From assembly GCF_000003815.2 (NCBI RefSeq), contig NC_049979.1, positions 28,638,249-28,702,248 of the forward strand: DNA of 64,000 nucleotides. Reading direction: 5' to 3'. Positions 37,635 to 49,913 of this stretch are shown here, one piece after another. The translations under genes were made by a program, and so were the position numbers. Numbering within the stretch: the stretch's first letter is position 1; every line of letters begins with the position of its first letter. Origin of the DNA: Branchiostoma floridae. Taxonomy: Eukaryota > Chordata > Leptocardii > Amphioxiformes > Branchiostomatidae. Under the pieces are notes generated by a model that was not told the DNA's origin, did not search any database, and saw only the letters and a list, made by a program, of their open reading frames with translations.

Positions 37635-38160
37635 GAAGTGGGACCGCGTAGCAAGTGGGACCGTGTAACACAGTGGTAGTGTCTTCGCCTCGTGACCGAG
37701 AGGTTGCGGGTTCGAATCCAGCTGCTGTGTTACCGATCTTGTGCCCTTGGGAAAGGCACTTTACACGGCTTTCCTCACTATACTCAGGTGAAAATGAGTA
37801 CCTAGCTTCGGCTAGGGCCGTCCCTCGGATAGGACGTTAAATGGAGGTCCCGTGTATGGGGAGAGTCACGCCCTATGCACGTTAAAGAACCCCCACACGT
37901 GCGATGGTGCGGTGTGAGATGGAGCAAACCCTTCTGTCTGGAGTTGGTGATTCACTTCAAATCACCCGGCTGGAGGCCTGGCGAACCTCCATACCGTATC
38001 AGCCAGCGAAAGGGTATATCACCCCGTAAGGGGCGGTATAACCCCGCCGTGTGTAGACATGTGCGAACATGTGCACATGTGTGTATGGCGGCTTTGAAAA
38101 GGTGCCTTAACACCTGTTTCGCCATACCCTCCAAATGGAGAATCCTAATAAATAATAAAT
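37635..38160 (+). mobile_element. Full-length tRNA-derived SINE
   Basis: About 526 bp: tRNA-like head with box A-like TAACACAGTGG and box B GGTTCGAATCC (37709-37719), core GTGCCCTTGGGAAAGGCACT, 3' domain, and an AATAAATAATAAATAA tail. AAGGC flanks both ends. Duplication copy 2 has the unoccupied site at ~42264, so it inserted after the duplication. Confidence 0.92.
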
Positions 38161-39041
38161 AAGGCCATGTCTTGCTCTGTCTGCTGCTCTGTCCCCTATT
38201 ATTAACTAATTTCTTAACCACAGCCGTTATCTATAAATTCTTAAATTGAAATTATGTTTTCTTTGCCATAAACACCAGACCTCAGCTTAGCAACTAAAGT
38301 TTGTTTTCGACAGAAGTAGGTATAGTCATTCAGCTCTACTCCACGTCATACTTTTCTCCACTTGACTTGAAGAGATCCAATCGAAATTGACTAACGCTAA
38401 GCTGAGTACAAACTATACATTCTACAACATCTACAATTCCAGTAAAGTATCATTTGATTTACGTGTAGTTTTTTTTCATCGTGCAATTACAGGATTTTCT
38501 ATGTCTCTGTGTAGTAGCAGGTTCAATTCTTGCGAAGTCATCTATTTTGTCCGCGTGGAATGTTGATTCATGGAAAAGCCTTGTTGTTTTCCACTCATCT
38601 GTGTTGGTAGTAATCATAGTACAAAGCTAAACTTTCTTCCAACACAAAAGTACACACGGATTGCTGACGTACCGGGAAGATCACGTGTTTATAAGATCAC
38701 GCGTCCTTAACTCTCGCGAGGTTACGTTCTGAAGTGATTGATCATCTGACTGTATTGATCCTGAAGAAGGCAAAATTGTTGAAAATTTCATCCGTGTGTC
38801 CTTTTGTTTTTTGCAGAAACTTTAGCTCTGTATTAGGTCATATATGTTTAAAGTTCATCATTCTACCTAATATTTAATGTTACTTGCTGTCATTATCATT
38901 TTATTGTATTTACGCTTGTTCATTTTTGGACTGTATAATTTTATGTATATGTATGTGGTCACAATATCAGCTAGGTAGCTGCCTAGTGTCCACATTGTAT
39001 TGTACCTGTTGCAATTCGGATAAAGTCAAAGTCAACGTTAA

Positions 39042-39230
39042 TCAGTTGACAGGCGGATACCACTCGAATGTAGGAGCCACATTCGGCCCTATGTTGGGGT
39101 CGCCGTCAGGGTCGATGGGTGTTTGGACCATTTTCTTGGCATCCACGGTCAGGGAGGACATCAGGCCGAAGCACTTCTTCATGTTGCGCGGGTTTCCGTG
39201 CAGACACCTGAGCAGGCTGGTTGACACAAA
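39042..39230 (-). pseudogene. Duplicated 3'-terminal exon fragment of the ferritin-like (VioB-type) gene
   Basis: The reverse strand encodes the same last ~48 residues as the gene ending at 43434, from GNPRNMKKCFGLMSS through FEWYPPVN and the stop. Relative to the gene it lacks 12 bases around the DMFN codons, and similarity stops abruptly upstream near 39230, so no ferritin-like domain remains. It lies at the end of the first copy of the 3.5 kb tandem duplication. Few differences over the shared part indicate a recent event. No expression evidence can be judged here. Confidence 0.88.
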
Positions 39231-39280
39231 ATGATTGACACACCAGGTGAATAGGCTCGGGGTCTTCGTACGGGAAACAA

Positions 39281-39535
39281 CTAACTGAAGTTATTTGAAG
39301 ATTTTGTGGCCATCCCCATTGAAGCAGTAAGCTGTTCCTTAACCTTCAGTAATGTAATTACAAACCGGGGAAGGTTTAAAGTTTCATTCTTGCCCTGCTT
39401 TCTATCTTTTTTTATGATGCTCACTCGAGCGGAAAAAGCTCTCTGTGGGACAAGTACAGAGCACGCCTTGGGCCGTATGCTGTTTATTATAACAGTTAAA
39501 GCATTTGGTGCAGCAAACAAGGTCAATAACTAATC
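39281..39535. repeat. Dispersed ~240-bp repeat, copy 1
   Basis: Shares CGTATGCTGTTTATTATAAC, GATGCTCACTCGAGCGGA and AGGTCAATAACTA with 47838-48077, in the same orientation. Confidence 0.85.
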
Positions 39536-40134
39536 TAATCTAACATTAACGTCAACACGAGTTACACACTTCACAATCAGTGATAGATATCCATTATGCA
39601 CATCAAAACCTTATTTGCATATTCAAAGTTTATTCGTCGAAGTTTATTATCCCACTGCGTTTCATAATAAGACAATTTAAACACGTCACAAATGAAAAAA
39701 AAATTGCATAATTAATGATAATGGGTTAAGGTCCTTTGGCGAAGGTATATGGTGTTGTGAAACACTGGTTTGATTTGTGATTGCCTATATTGTCTGACAC
39801 CGTCTCGGGTCAAGGCAAGTCAATGCACAAATTGACTTGACATTTAAGACTATGGGAGCTGTTCTAAACAACAACCAGAAATACACTGGGCCAAGGCCCG
39901 ACACAGTATCTTTTCTTAATATTTTCTTTTTCTACTTACTTGAGAGAACATATTTTGTTGAATGTAATCACCAACCGTTACAATTTTAAGGTAACAGAAC
40001 ACACTTTTTCGCCAATGGAGATTTACATGGTAAAGGACTCCGAAGCCAAGAGGTTCAACGCCTCAAAATTTAAGCAAGATATATATCAAACAATTTATAG
40101 GAATTTATGATATGTTTGAATTCAGGTTAAAATC
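39536..40134. other. Spacer between the two duplication copies
   Basis: About 600 AT-rich bases with no recognised gene or repeat. Confidence 0.4.
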
Positions 40135-40914
40135 TACAAAATATGTGAAAATGAGCAAAAGTTTGTCAGCTCGTTCTGTTTTAAAAGTCACTTTTACTTG
40201 AACCCCATGCGGAGGTCACCATACTGCAGATGACGCACAGCAGTTGGCGGTAACAGGAACCTGCACGAACAAACATCGTAACCAACCCAACGCGTAACGT
40301 TACGGCATCAAAGCAAATGTATTCCTTTACCGTTCACCGCAGCTTCAGACTCGCTGACGTGAACAGAAGAGTTACAACGGCTCTTTTCAAGTACTGTGAC
40401 GAAGAATAAATAATGTGTTCTGCTACCTTAAGTCAAAACCCGTTTGGGTGCAACTGTAAACTGACTGATTTATGTGTGTGCCCGTGCCCGTTGGGTATAT
40501 TCTACAGGGCTATGATTAGCAATTACGTTCTGTCTTGCGACCGTTTGAACTCATGTCAGAAGTTATTTACATTCAAAGTGACGCCGCCTTTCTCAAAAAT
40601 GCTTTCACAGTTCCCTTTTGGTGACTTTGTATGATTACGAAATCCAGCCTTATTTGCGTACTTTAACGTTGCAACACCCTGTGACATTTTGTGGGAAACT
40701 TTCATTGTTTGGACCGACTACTCTCTCCTCGAAGCCAGGGGAATCGCCAGGAGCGTACAATTGGCGAGGCTAAGTCGCAAGGCTCTGAAATAGCAGCCTG
40801 TATACAGCATCTACTGGCCTCAATTCGACAGTACTTACCCTCAATTACCGAACATTGAACTGTACGGATATGAACCACTCACACTGGGAAGGACCCTGCT
40901 CTTATCGATAGGTG

Positions 40915-41125
40915 GTGGGTTCTTTAACGTGGCATTCCTCAAACACAGAGCCTTCATTTAATATCCTATCCAAAGGAACGGCCTTAACCGAAGTTTGATA
41001 GGTACCCATTTACATCTGAGTGAAGTTAGGAAGTCGAGTAAAGCACGTTTCCCAAGGGCACAACATCGGGGAATACCAGGGGTTTCAAACCCACGACCTC
41101 TAGGCCAAACTCCCTACCCCATATT
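40915..41125 (-). repeat. Old degenerate SINE in duplication copy 2
   Basis: Counterpart of 36540-36750; CACGTTTCCCAAGGGCACAA is the best preserved block. Confidence 0.7.
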
Positions 41126-42964
41126 ACTATTTACACCTGTCGGCCGGCCACCTTGATTATCCATTAACAGGTTTGTATTTTTAAAACAAATGTCTTTGCA
41201 TTTGAATTAAATGTTTGATCTCAAGGCGCACACCCACTGTACATGTAATAATATTTGAAAACATAGAATGCGTTTTTCTAATGATGTGTGTTCTTGCTAT
41301 ATTTCCTTGCTATATTTTCTTAAGCCTTACTATAACACCACACATTCTGGTAAACACACTCTAGCCTGTGTTTCCACAATTTTTACTGGCAATTTTTCAC
41401 AATTTTTCACTGGCAATGAATGAAAATATCCTATGAATTCTATGATATTCTATGAACAGTTTTTATTTAAATGTCCCGAACCTGTATGGCCTGTAACGGT
41501 CGTGTTTCATGTAAATTCCGTTGATCGATGTTGTTAACCAGTTTATTTAGTGCTTTTGATCGATATTTTTTAAACTAGTGTAATGCTATATGTATTATCA
41601 TGGTCCTCAGCAAAATGTCACTTAATTATTGACGATTTTAATGACACTGTAAAGTTTCCCACACAATTCAGCCCTTGGCTGCAATGTGACAAAACTGTTG
41701 TATCTGAATAAACCATTATTATGGCTGTGGGGCGGGCCGCTAGAAGCGCGATTTTAGTCAGGCTACTTCAACTCTAAATAGTATAAGCTACTTATAACCC
41801 TGTACAATCGATATTCATCTTCACTTGAAAGTTGATCTGTGTTGGTGTAAGTCATTCTGTATCAATGGTGAACTGTGATACGCAGGTAGACCACGTGACT
41901 AGGTGAGCAGTGTATCATACATGTACCTCACAGAAAGACTATGGCGCTCCCCGTCTCTGTTGGTTATATCTGAATGACGTGGCGTCATGGAAGTAGTGGA
42001 TTGCACATCCCTGGCAGACTATAGTCGAACAGTCGAAAGTTTGGGTAAGTCCTCTTTTTGCGCTGTACATTACAATTAAACTTACATCCAAGATTTATCT
42101 TTCTTACGAGCCATACGTTAACCATGATAACCACCCAATTAATGTATTTCTTATAACATGAGAGACTATATGTATAGCGATTTTAAAGACTATTTATTTT
42201 TAAACGATTATCCTGTCAGTTATCATAATCATTATAAAGTGGTCATGATGTAGATGTAGTTACAAAGCCATGTCTTGCTCTGTCTGTTGCACTCTCCCTA
42301 TTTAATTTTTATCAACTCATTCCTTCAGTTAACCACAGCAGTTATATATAAATTCTTAAATTGAAATTATGTTTTCTTTGCCATAAACACCAGACCTCAG
42401 CTTAGCAACTAAAGTTTGTTTTCGACAGAAGTAGGTATAGTCATTCAGCTCTACTCCACGTCATATTTTTCTCCACTTGACTTCAAGAGATCGAATCGAA
42501 ATTGACTAACGCTAAGCTGAGTACAAACTATATATTCTACAACATCTACAATTCCAGTAAAGTATCATTTGACTTACGTGTAGTTTCTTCATCGTGCAAT
42601 TACAGGATTTTCTATGTCTCTGTGTAGCAGCAGGTTCAATTCTTGCGAAGTCATCTGTTTTGTCCGCGTGGAATGTTTATTCATGGAAAAGCCTTGTTGT
42701 TTTCCACTCATCTGTGTTGGTAGTAATCATAGTACAAAGCTAAACTTTCTTCCAAAACAAAAGTACACACGGATTGCTGACGTACCGGGAAGATCACGTG
42801 TTTATAAGATCACGCGTCCGTAACTCTCGCGAGGTTACGTTCTGAAGTGATTGATCATCTGACTGTATTGATCCTGAAGAAGGCAAAATTGTTGAAAATT
42901 TGATCCGTGTGTCCTTTTGTTTTTGGAAGAAATTTTAGCTCTGTATTAGGTCATATATATTTAA

Positions 42965-43262
42965 CCCTATCCAGACTGGGGGAGGGCTAAAAGTGCCTGC
43001 GCCGACTTTGACGTCCTATTGCTCCCAAACGGCTTGTGCTAGAACAACCAAACTTGGTGACTTTTCCTAAAATATTGTTTGCAACAATTCAAAAGAAATG
43101 GGTAAGTTTATAATTTTTCGTGTTGCCATGACAACGGGTTTCTGAAAGGCAAATTTGGTGATCGTACAGTAAGCCGTTTTGAAAATACGAAGGGGGAGCT
43201 GAACGACCCCCCCCCCCCCCCCCCACTCCAGGGATTGCCCAAAAAGCCCAGTCTGGATAGGG
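42965..43262. mobile_element. TTAA-flanked (piggyBac-type) MITE
   Basis: CCCTATCCAGACTGGG and CCCAGTCTGGATAGGG are perfect inverted ends bounded by TTAA on both sides. Duplication copy 1 carries the empty site as TTTAAA (38847-38852). Interior includes a C-run and GTTGCCATGACAACG. Confidence 0.93.
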
Positions 43263-43433
43263 TTAACGTTCATCATTCTACCTAATATTTAATGTTACCT
43301 GCTACACTTGTTCATTTTTGGACTGTATAACTTTATGTATATGTATGTGGGCACAATATCAGCTAGGTAGCTGCCTAGTGTCCACATTGTATTGTACATG
43401 TTGCAATTCGGATAAAGTCAAAGTCAACGTTAA

Positions 43434-46400
43434 TCAGTTGACAGGCGGATACCACTCGAATGTAGGAGCCACATTCGGCCCTATGTTTGGGTCGCCGTCA
43501 GGGTCGATGGGCGTTTGGACCATTTTCTTGGCATCCACGGTCAGGGATGACATCAGGCCGAAGCACTTCTTCATGTTGCGCGGGTTTCCATTGAACATAT
43601 CGTGCAGACAAATGAGCAGACTGGTGTACTTCTCGTTGAAGCGGTCAGACATCTTGCGTGCCCTGGAGCCGGGTGGGTACTTGGATGAGCTTGGGTTGGG
43701 GAGAGTGGGCCACACTGCGTTCTCATAGAAGGGTATGGGGGCACCGGCGAACTCATACTTCGTATCACAACAGATACCACATGGGGTGAAGGAATCGTGT
43801 TTAGACTTCTCGTGGACGTGCCTGCACTGCTCGCCGCTGTGTCCGTTCTGTCCTTGCTCGGTATAAGCGTTATGGCACTGAGCCGTAACCAACGCTTTGC
43901 CATGTGCTATCTCCGCAAACTTGTAATAGTGGCTGAGTTCATCTTCACCTCCTGGCCCCTTGTAAAATGGATCGCAGGGATGTCCGCCCTCTCCTTGGTC
44001 GGTGATTTGATGTACTGCCATTATTGCCGTGCACACGTCTGTCACTTTAAATGGCGCGGGGTACTGCTTTGTTGTGTCTTTGTCGAACGTCAGACTGCCG
44101 CTGCCGTTGGCGTAGAGATCTATCATAGGACATAATATCCTGTGGATGTATATGGCACCTATAGTGTCTGGGTCATAGTTTTTTACGTCATCCTTGCACT
44201 TTTTTTCCACATTCGTTTCCAGTAATAGACATCTGGAATCATCAGATCGGGAATTGGACATATATGACACATCATCATCAAGAATGTCAAAAATATGTGA
44301 ATACGCATTCACCAAGCATTCTGGCTTCTCTATAGCCATAAAGACGTCATGGATCTGGTGGAGAGAACACTTGGCCAACTGTATGTTAAGTTCCGGGCGG
44401 CAACCTCCAGGCAGTGGACCTGGATACGTGGGGAGCAAGTCCGGATCGTTTAGGACCGGAGTCCCTCCGATAGCATTGAGGATGTTGGCCACCAATGCCA
44501 TATGGTACATTTCCTGCACCACGATGTCTTTCAGCAGGCTGGCGACTTTAGTGTTGAAGCCGTCCTTGATGCTGAAGTAGGCGCTCAGATACGGGGGGAT
44601 CGTGGCCAACTCCAACCGCAGTGCTAGCTGAAGGTTTTCTTTCAACTCAGCTAATCTGGTAGCTTGGTCTTCAAGACTATACTTTCTGTCATGTTGTTTT
44701 AACCAGTGTACAAGCATGTCCTTTTTTGCCGGGGACAGATCACGTGTGACAGGCATGTGGTTTGGATCCTCTATAGGCAGTTGCAGGGAATGCAGCAACT
44801 GTTTCCTCGTAGAATCCCGCACCACTTCTCTGTAAGAGGCGAGATTGAAGAGCGGCTTCATGACAGGATAAAGGTTGTCATATTGCTGGCATATCGGATA
44901 AATGTCATCGACCCATGTGTAAGGCGGTTTGCTTTCATGTTTACAATATAAGTGTATTGTTGTCTTCAGGTTTTGGGGAAAGGCTACATCTGTGTCACCC
45001 TTGGGTTGCACCGTGATGTCATAGACATACAATTGCCCGTCCACTTGATATCCCCTCCTTGTCTCCAGGTCTGGATTGCTGCAATCAAGACCCTCCCTGT
45101 TTGTCGTAAATGTGATAGATGCAAGCCCTTGGTAATTTGTGATGAATTGGCCAGGTGATGTGTGAAAACTTTCATAATCAGGACCGAGGGTAATTGCATC
45201 TGTAGGTATGCAGATGTCATTTCGATCGGTGTTGAGCTTAACATTTAACTTGGTATTCTTGGCTGGCTTGCCAAACTGTGTAGCGAATATCTTCAATGTC
45301 CAGGAAACCTTGTCATCATCTTCTCCTGTGCGTTTCGACTCAGTGTTTGGCTCTGGGATCCGGAAAACTCTGTCTTCTGCTGCACCTATGTACAGCCCCT
45401 TATGGTGCTCGACAAGGACCGGTAGGCACTGTTTCTGACACTGTTGGCAGGGCGGGGCTTCTTCCTTAACGACCATCACGACCACATTATGCTCCTTTGG
45501 ATCCTGGCCGGCGATGTCCATGATGACAATCCCAGCATCTTGCCGTAGCCACTCATCCGCAGTATAACCTATCGTTCCGACGTTGATTTCAGGGTTGTGA
45601 AGGATGTCGTCACAGTTCTTTATCATTCCATTCTCCCATTTCAAGGAATCTCTTCTGTAGATCAGGAGAAGGAGCAGGTTGCCACGGTCGACGAGTGAAC
45701 CGTTCAGGTGTGTTGGTAAACTATTGCTGAGGTCTACCACGAATTTGTAGTTCTTTTCGTCTATGTAGAATGGTGCATGGTAGTAGTCCATCATTTGTGG
45801 TAGTGTCGGCTGTCCATTTAAGGCAGTGATGAGCCCCTGTCCCCACAGCATTCTGTTGAACTCGGGGAATCCAAGCTTCTGGGTCTCCACATCGCCCACG
45901 GTCGAGATGCTTCCGATGACTCGCCCATGGGCAAAGTTGCGGGTTCGCGGATCTTCGTTCATCATGTCTACCGTGAACTTTATGTACAAGGTTTCAGCCG
46001 CCGGAGAGGAATCTCCATGGGGATACTTGAGTTGGTCAACGAATGTTAGGACTATGTTATCCCATGTATCCTTTTCGCCATCATCTTTCTGATCCAACCA
46101 GGTCACACTCTCCAGCACAGAACTCCAGTACCCTGACGATCCGGGGTCACCAGGGCAACCCTCTTCCTTACATCGTTGCCATATGTCCATCACTGTATTG
46201 ACCTTAAACTTGCCTTGAAAAGCGCCCTCTACCCCAACAACAAGACCCCATAGTTGAGACGTGTACATCTGGTATTAAGGGTCCAGATCCACCATCTTGG
46301 AGGCCACGGTGTCGTTACTTCCTGTGAGGAAAAATTATCTGACTAAGGTACTTTTACACCTGCTAAACCTACATTGTATTGTTTTTTGTTTCTTTATTTT

Positions 46401-47195
46401 TTGTTTCATTTATATTGCATACCAGGTGATTCGCCTCATGACGTACACCAATTTATTCTGGTAGTGGTTTCTTTGGGTGATGTCTCAAGCATCAAATGCC
46501 AAAAGCAGCCACTACAATGCATTTATTACGACTTGAAAATCCCGCTTTTCATGCAGTACTTATACGGTTTAAATCGAGAGCTACAAACGATAACCTGAAC
46601 ACACCTGTGATGCGTTTCCCCACCATGGGGTCGTTTGTTGTGCACTTTCCGTACTTGTAGCAGACTTTGGTAACTGTACAGTTGACAAGCCGGAAGTCAC
46701 CGCCGCCCTTCGGGTTCCAGTTGCAGTGTGGGAAGGTGTAGTTGGGATAACATGGCGGGTCCCGGTTTATGTTGAAGTTGTCGGTGTTGAAGTTGTAAGG
46801 GTCGTTGTTAATGGTGCTGGTGTCGGCGAGGAATTGTCCTGCAAAGTGCAGTCGAGGAAATCCTACCAAGCGCAAAAATAATATCAATGTTAGTGTTGCA
46901 AAGTAGGTAACAGAAATCATTAGGAAAAAAGTATAAAGCCCGACAAAAACGCATAAAAACACGTATAAAAAAACAGCCGGAGTCGAACCTCTGCTTGGGG
47001 AGCACAAAAAAAACTTCAAACTTCAACGTAAACCGTTGGGTGACAAGTGTTTTGAAATATCAGTAAGTTGAGTGATCACCCAAAGAAGAATAAGAAGAAT
47101 AAAGACTAAATAAACGTACCTGCTTCCGATATAGCCAACAGCCCCAGGACCAGAGCGACCATGTGCCATGGTTCCAGTGACGTTGCCGTTGCCAT
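43434..47195 (-). CDS. Secreted ferritin-like / iminophenyl-pyruvate dimer synthase (VioB/RebD/StaD)-like protein, interrupted by one in-frame stop
   Basis: Three exons: 47120-47195, 46605-46862 and 43434-46321; phases match and the total is 1,074 codons. Exon 1 encodes a signal peptide (start context ACCATGG; hydrophobic HMVALVLGLLAI). Exon 2 begins GFPRLHFAGQF followed by TINNDPYNFN, the N-terminal signature of VioB-type enzymes. The central part is beta-rich. The C-terminal ferritin-like domain shows LRLELATIPPYLSAYFS, then VVQEMYHMALVANILNAIGG (ExxH), PTYPGPLPGG, and VHQITDQGEGG, with HYYKFAEI after it. In bacteria VioB/RebD/StaD couple two tryptophan-derived imines during violacein, rebeccamycin and staurosporine synthesis; the animal substrate is unknown. 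The TAA at 46275-46277 (codon 127) sits between DLDP and YQMYTSQLWG; both sides read as conserved coding sequence. The remaining 947 codons are open. Recent loss, a polymorphism, a base error or readthrough are all possible. Confidence 0.85.
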
Positions 47196-47544
47196 GGTGA
47201 TAGTATCAAGGCGTGATTGACACACCAGTGGAACGGTCTATGTGTGGCTGCCTGTAATAGTATCGGCACAAATGAGAATAATGTGATCTTATGATACTTT
47301 TGAACTGTATCTTTCTCCATGAATACAAACTAGCTTGAAGAGTGTGTCAGGTCTGTTGAGATCCTTATACACCAGAATGTCGACACCATTTGAGTATTAC
47401 ATGTATAAACAGGCTCCAGCTTAATTCCGGAAAACCTTAGTAATTTGTAAGAAAAGATTAACCACATTAATCGATGTAGAATACAGGATTTCTAGAATGC
47501 ACCACGAATACCTACGGAATAGACAAATAAATTTCATTTAGACC

Positions 47545-47675
47545 GCGTTCGGGCTCATTCCACCTCTCGTGCGAAGAGGTAAAAGGTCCATTTGGAATTC
47601 CCATGGGAATGCGGCACGCATTTTGCTGGTTCTGTTTGATTCCAGCTGATTCAGTTTCAGTGTAAAGGCTCTATA
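47545..47675. repeat. Fragment of the TTAA-flanked MITE family
   Basis: CATTCCACCTCTCGTGCGAA and GATTCAGTTTCAGTGTAAAG match the two ends of the 26758 element, with most of the middle missing. Confidence 0.6.
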
Positions 47676-47837
47676 AGATGGGATAAAGACGAAAGTGCCG
47701 TGTTGCCGCAGTGGTGGCGGGGCAGACTTTGAAACAAGCTCGGATGGTATTTACCGCGTCAGGTCAATACCCTCAAATGGGCGGTACCGAGATACAAAAT
47801 TATCTTTCACTGAAATAGGAACCAACTTAGCAAATTT

Positions 47838-48077
47838 AAAGTTTTATGGCTATATCCACTGAAGCAGTGTGCTGTTTTTGACTTCTAGAAATGTAACTAC
47901 AAATCGGGGATGGTTTAAGGGTTTATTCTTGCTCTGTTTTCTAATCTTCAAGTTTCGTCCGATGCTCACTCGAGCGGACAAAACTGTCTGTGGGACAAAC
48001 ACATAACACGCCTTAGGCCGTATGCTGTTTATTATAACAGTTAAAGCATTTGGCACCCAAAACAAGGTCAATAACTA
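47838..48077. repeat. Dispersed ~240-bp repeat, copy 2
   Basis: Pairs with 39281-39535; no coding sense on either strand. Confidence 0.85.
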
Positions 48078-48299
48078 CGCTCTTATACTGACGTCAACAT
48101 GACGTACACACTTCATAATCAAACAGAACGAATACACAATCGTTGAACTTCTGAAACTAGAAAAAACATCTTCAAGAAAACAGACCCCTCACCTGCTCAA
48201 CGCCGCAGCCTCGAGCAAACTGGCTGGGTGCACCTCACAGCGGAGGTGATGCTTTTAACTTAAACGTTGTTCCTCGTCACATTTTGCTATGAAGAAAAC

Positions 48300-49843
48300 A
48301 ACTACAAACTAGAGTTCGGCGACCTCATACTTCCATGAAATATCTAGAGCTTTTGTAAATTTCATGCAATTGACTAACACATTAACATAATTGACAAGTA
48401 TGTGACGTTTGACGTTACGTTGACTTAAGATGACGTAATTATGACGTCATCAAGTTGATTATATTGGCCGGACCCATGAAAAAGGGGTATTCTCAGAAAA
48501 CTTCACGTTCTGCTACAGAAACGTAACAACAAGTGCAAATAACAGAATAATAATGTTTATTACGACTTGCGTTGCAAATAGCAACATCAATGACGTCTAA
48601 ATAAAATGACGTCATGCACATCTACAATACGAGTTGGACTCCGCCATATTATATCCACCACCTTGAATTTTTAAAAATACATTTTTTGCAACAAATAATC
48701 ACAAAGGGCAATGCAAATAGACTAAATTCATTCATTTAGATGGTTTTTGATGAAAAAATACCAGGTGGTTACAAATTTTAAGGGATGATTAGCTTGTTAT
48801 TCTTGATCTGGCCAGACGGTCCGCCATCTTGGATTTTGAGATGATGACGTCATCAAATTAGCATAATTTATGCATATATAATTATGAAAGATATGCTAAA
48901 TAATATAAGATTTTACTTATGTAACAAAATAGCAGTAATATAGCAAATAAATGTGAAAAATACATTGTTAGAACCAAAAATAGTGCAAAACTGCCTGTCA
49001 ACAAATTGTTGCCATGGCAACACGAAAAAATGGAAAATTTGTCAAACTTCGTTAAATTGTTGGCAACAATATTTTAGGAAAACTCACCAAATTTGGTGGC
49101 TCTAGCGTAAGCCGTTCTGGCGTTACAGGACATCAAAGTTAGCGCGGGCCCCAACCCCCTCCTCATTAATTATGCAAATTAAGTCCTAATTTGCATAACA
49201 TGCATACCATTATGAACATCTTCGCCCAAGCTACCTTCATGCCTAAAATGATGCCAATCCGTCAATCCTTTCTGTAGTTATCCTCTTTGGAATGTCTTGA
49301 CAAAAACGAGTTCCGAAATTAAATGTTACCTGAAAATGAAACCTGCCCCACTCTGTCATGACACTGCAAGCTATCTACCAGCCAAATGTCAACACCATAT
49401 CACGTCAGGGAGAAGAGATACATAGAAAAACTGCAACGATAGAATATTCTCATTAATTATGCAAATGTACTCATAGTTTGCATAATTAGTCTTTCATTTT
49501 GTACAACATTGTCTAAGGTATCTACATACCAAAAATCGTGAAAATCCGTTGTTCCCTTCTTGAGTTATCATCTCCAGAAGTTTTTTGACAATAAATGCCC
49601 CTGCTATCCCAAAACTAGCCGCTAGGTGGCCCAAACTAATGTCACTTATTTCTGAGCACAAGAGCTATCTAACACTCCAAAGTCGTGACCATAGCTCGTT
49701 CAGAACACGAGATAGCAAACCCGGAAGTTGCATTGCATTACCAAGGGAAGCCCCTAGGGGGCCTAAAATCTAATCATTTCTAGCTTTCATCACAACCTAC
49801 CAAGTATTAAACCAATCCACCCAGCCGTTCTTGAGTTATCTTG

Positions 49844-49886
<43 letters not shown>

Positions 49887-49913
49887 ACAGACAGACAAAT
49901 AAACGCAGGGTAA
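48300..49913. repeat. Dispersed repeat unit with octamer-like motifs, unit 1
   Basis: Starts AACTAGAGTTCGGCGACCTC and ends in a (CA)n tract followed by ACAGACAGACAAATAAACG. Contains many ATTATGCAAAT / ATTTGCATAAT pairs. Probably a non-LTR or composite repeat; no coding found. Confidence 0.65.
49846..49892 (+). repeat. (CA)n microsatellite
   Basis: About 20 CA units at the 3' side of the dispersed repeat unit. Confidence 0.95.

Larger units (their letters stand above)
35740..39230 (+). repeat. Tandem duplication, copy 1 (~3.5 kb)
   Basis: Aligns with 40135-43630 over nearly its whole length: ACAAAATATGTGAAAATGAG at the left, GTTTGGATGCAACTCTAAAC-like blocks, ACCAGACCTCAGCTTAGCAA and the terminal exon fragment at the right. 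It differs by a SINE insertion and many small indels. Confidence 0.93.
40135..43630 (+). repeat. Tandem duplication, copy 2 (~3.5 kb)
   Basis: Second copy. Its right end is the true 3' exon end of the ferritin-like gene. It lacks the SINE of copy 1 and has a TTAA-flanked insertion at 42965. Confidence 0.93.

Noticed and set aside
16300-38160. Possible tRNA genes at 16310, 32700 and 37650
   Set aside because: Pol III boxes are followed by the shared SINE core and tail; stems do not form good cloverleaves.
36060-40634. Paired frames giving CKLTDLC..CPCPLGIFYRAM in both duplication copies
   Set aside because: Shared because the DNA is duplicated; the frames are short, broken around it and lack starts or splice sites.
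43434-46268. 944-aa frame starting at the Met in MYTSQLWG as the native protein
   Set aside because: Coding sense continues upstream through VDLDP and two more exons to a signal peptide; the Met is internal, after the premature TAA.
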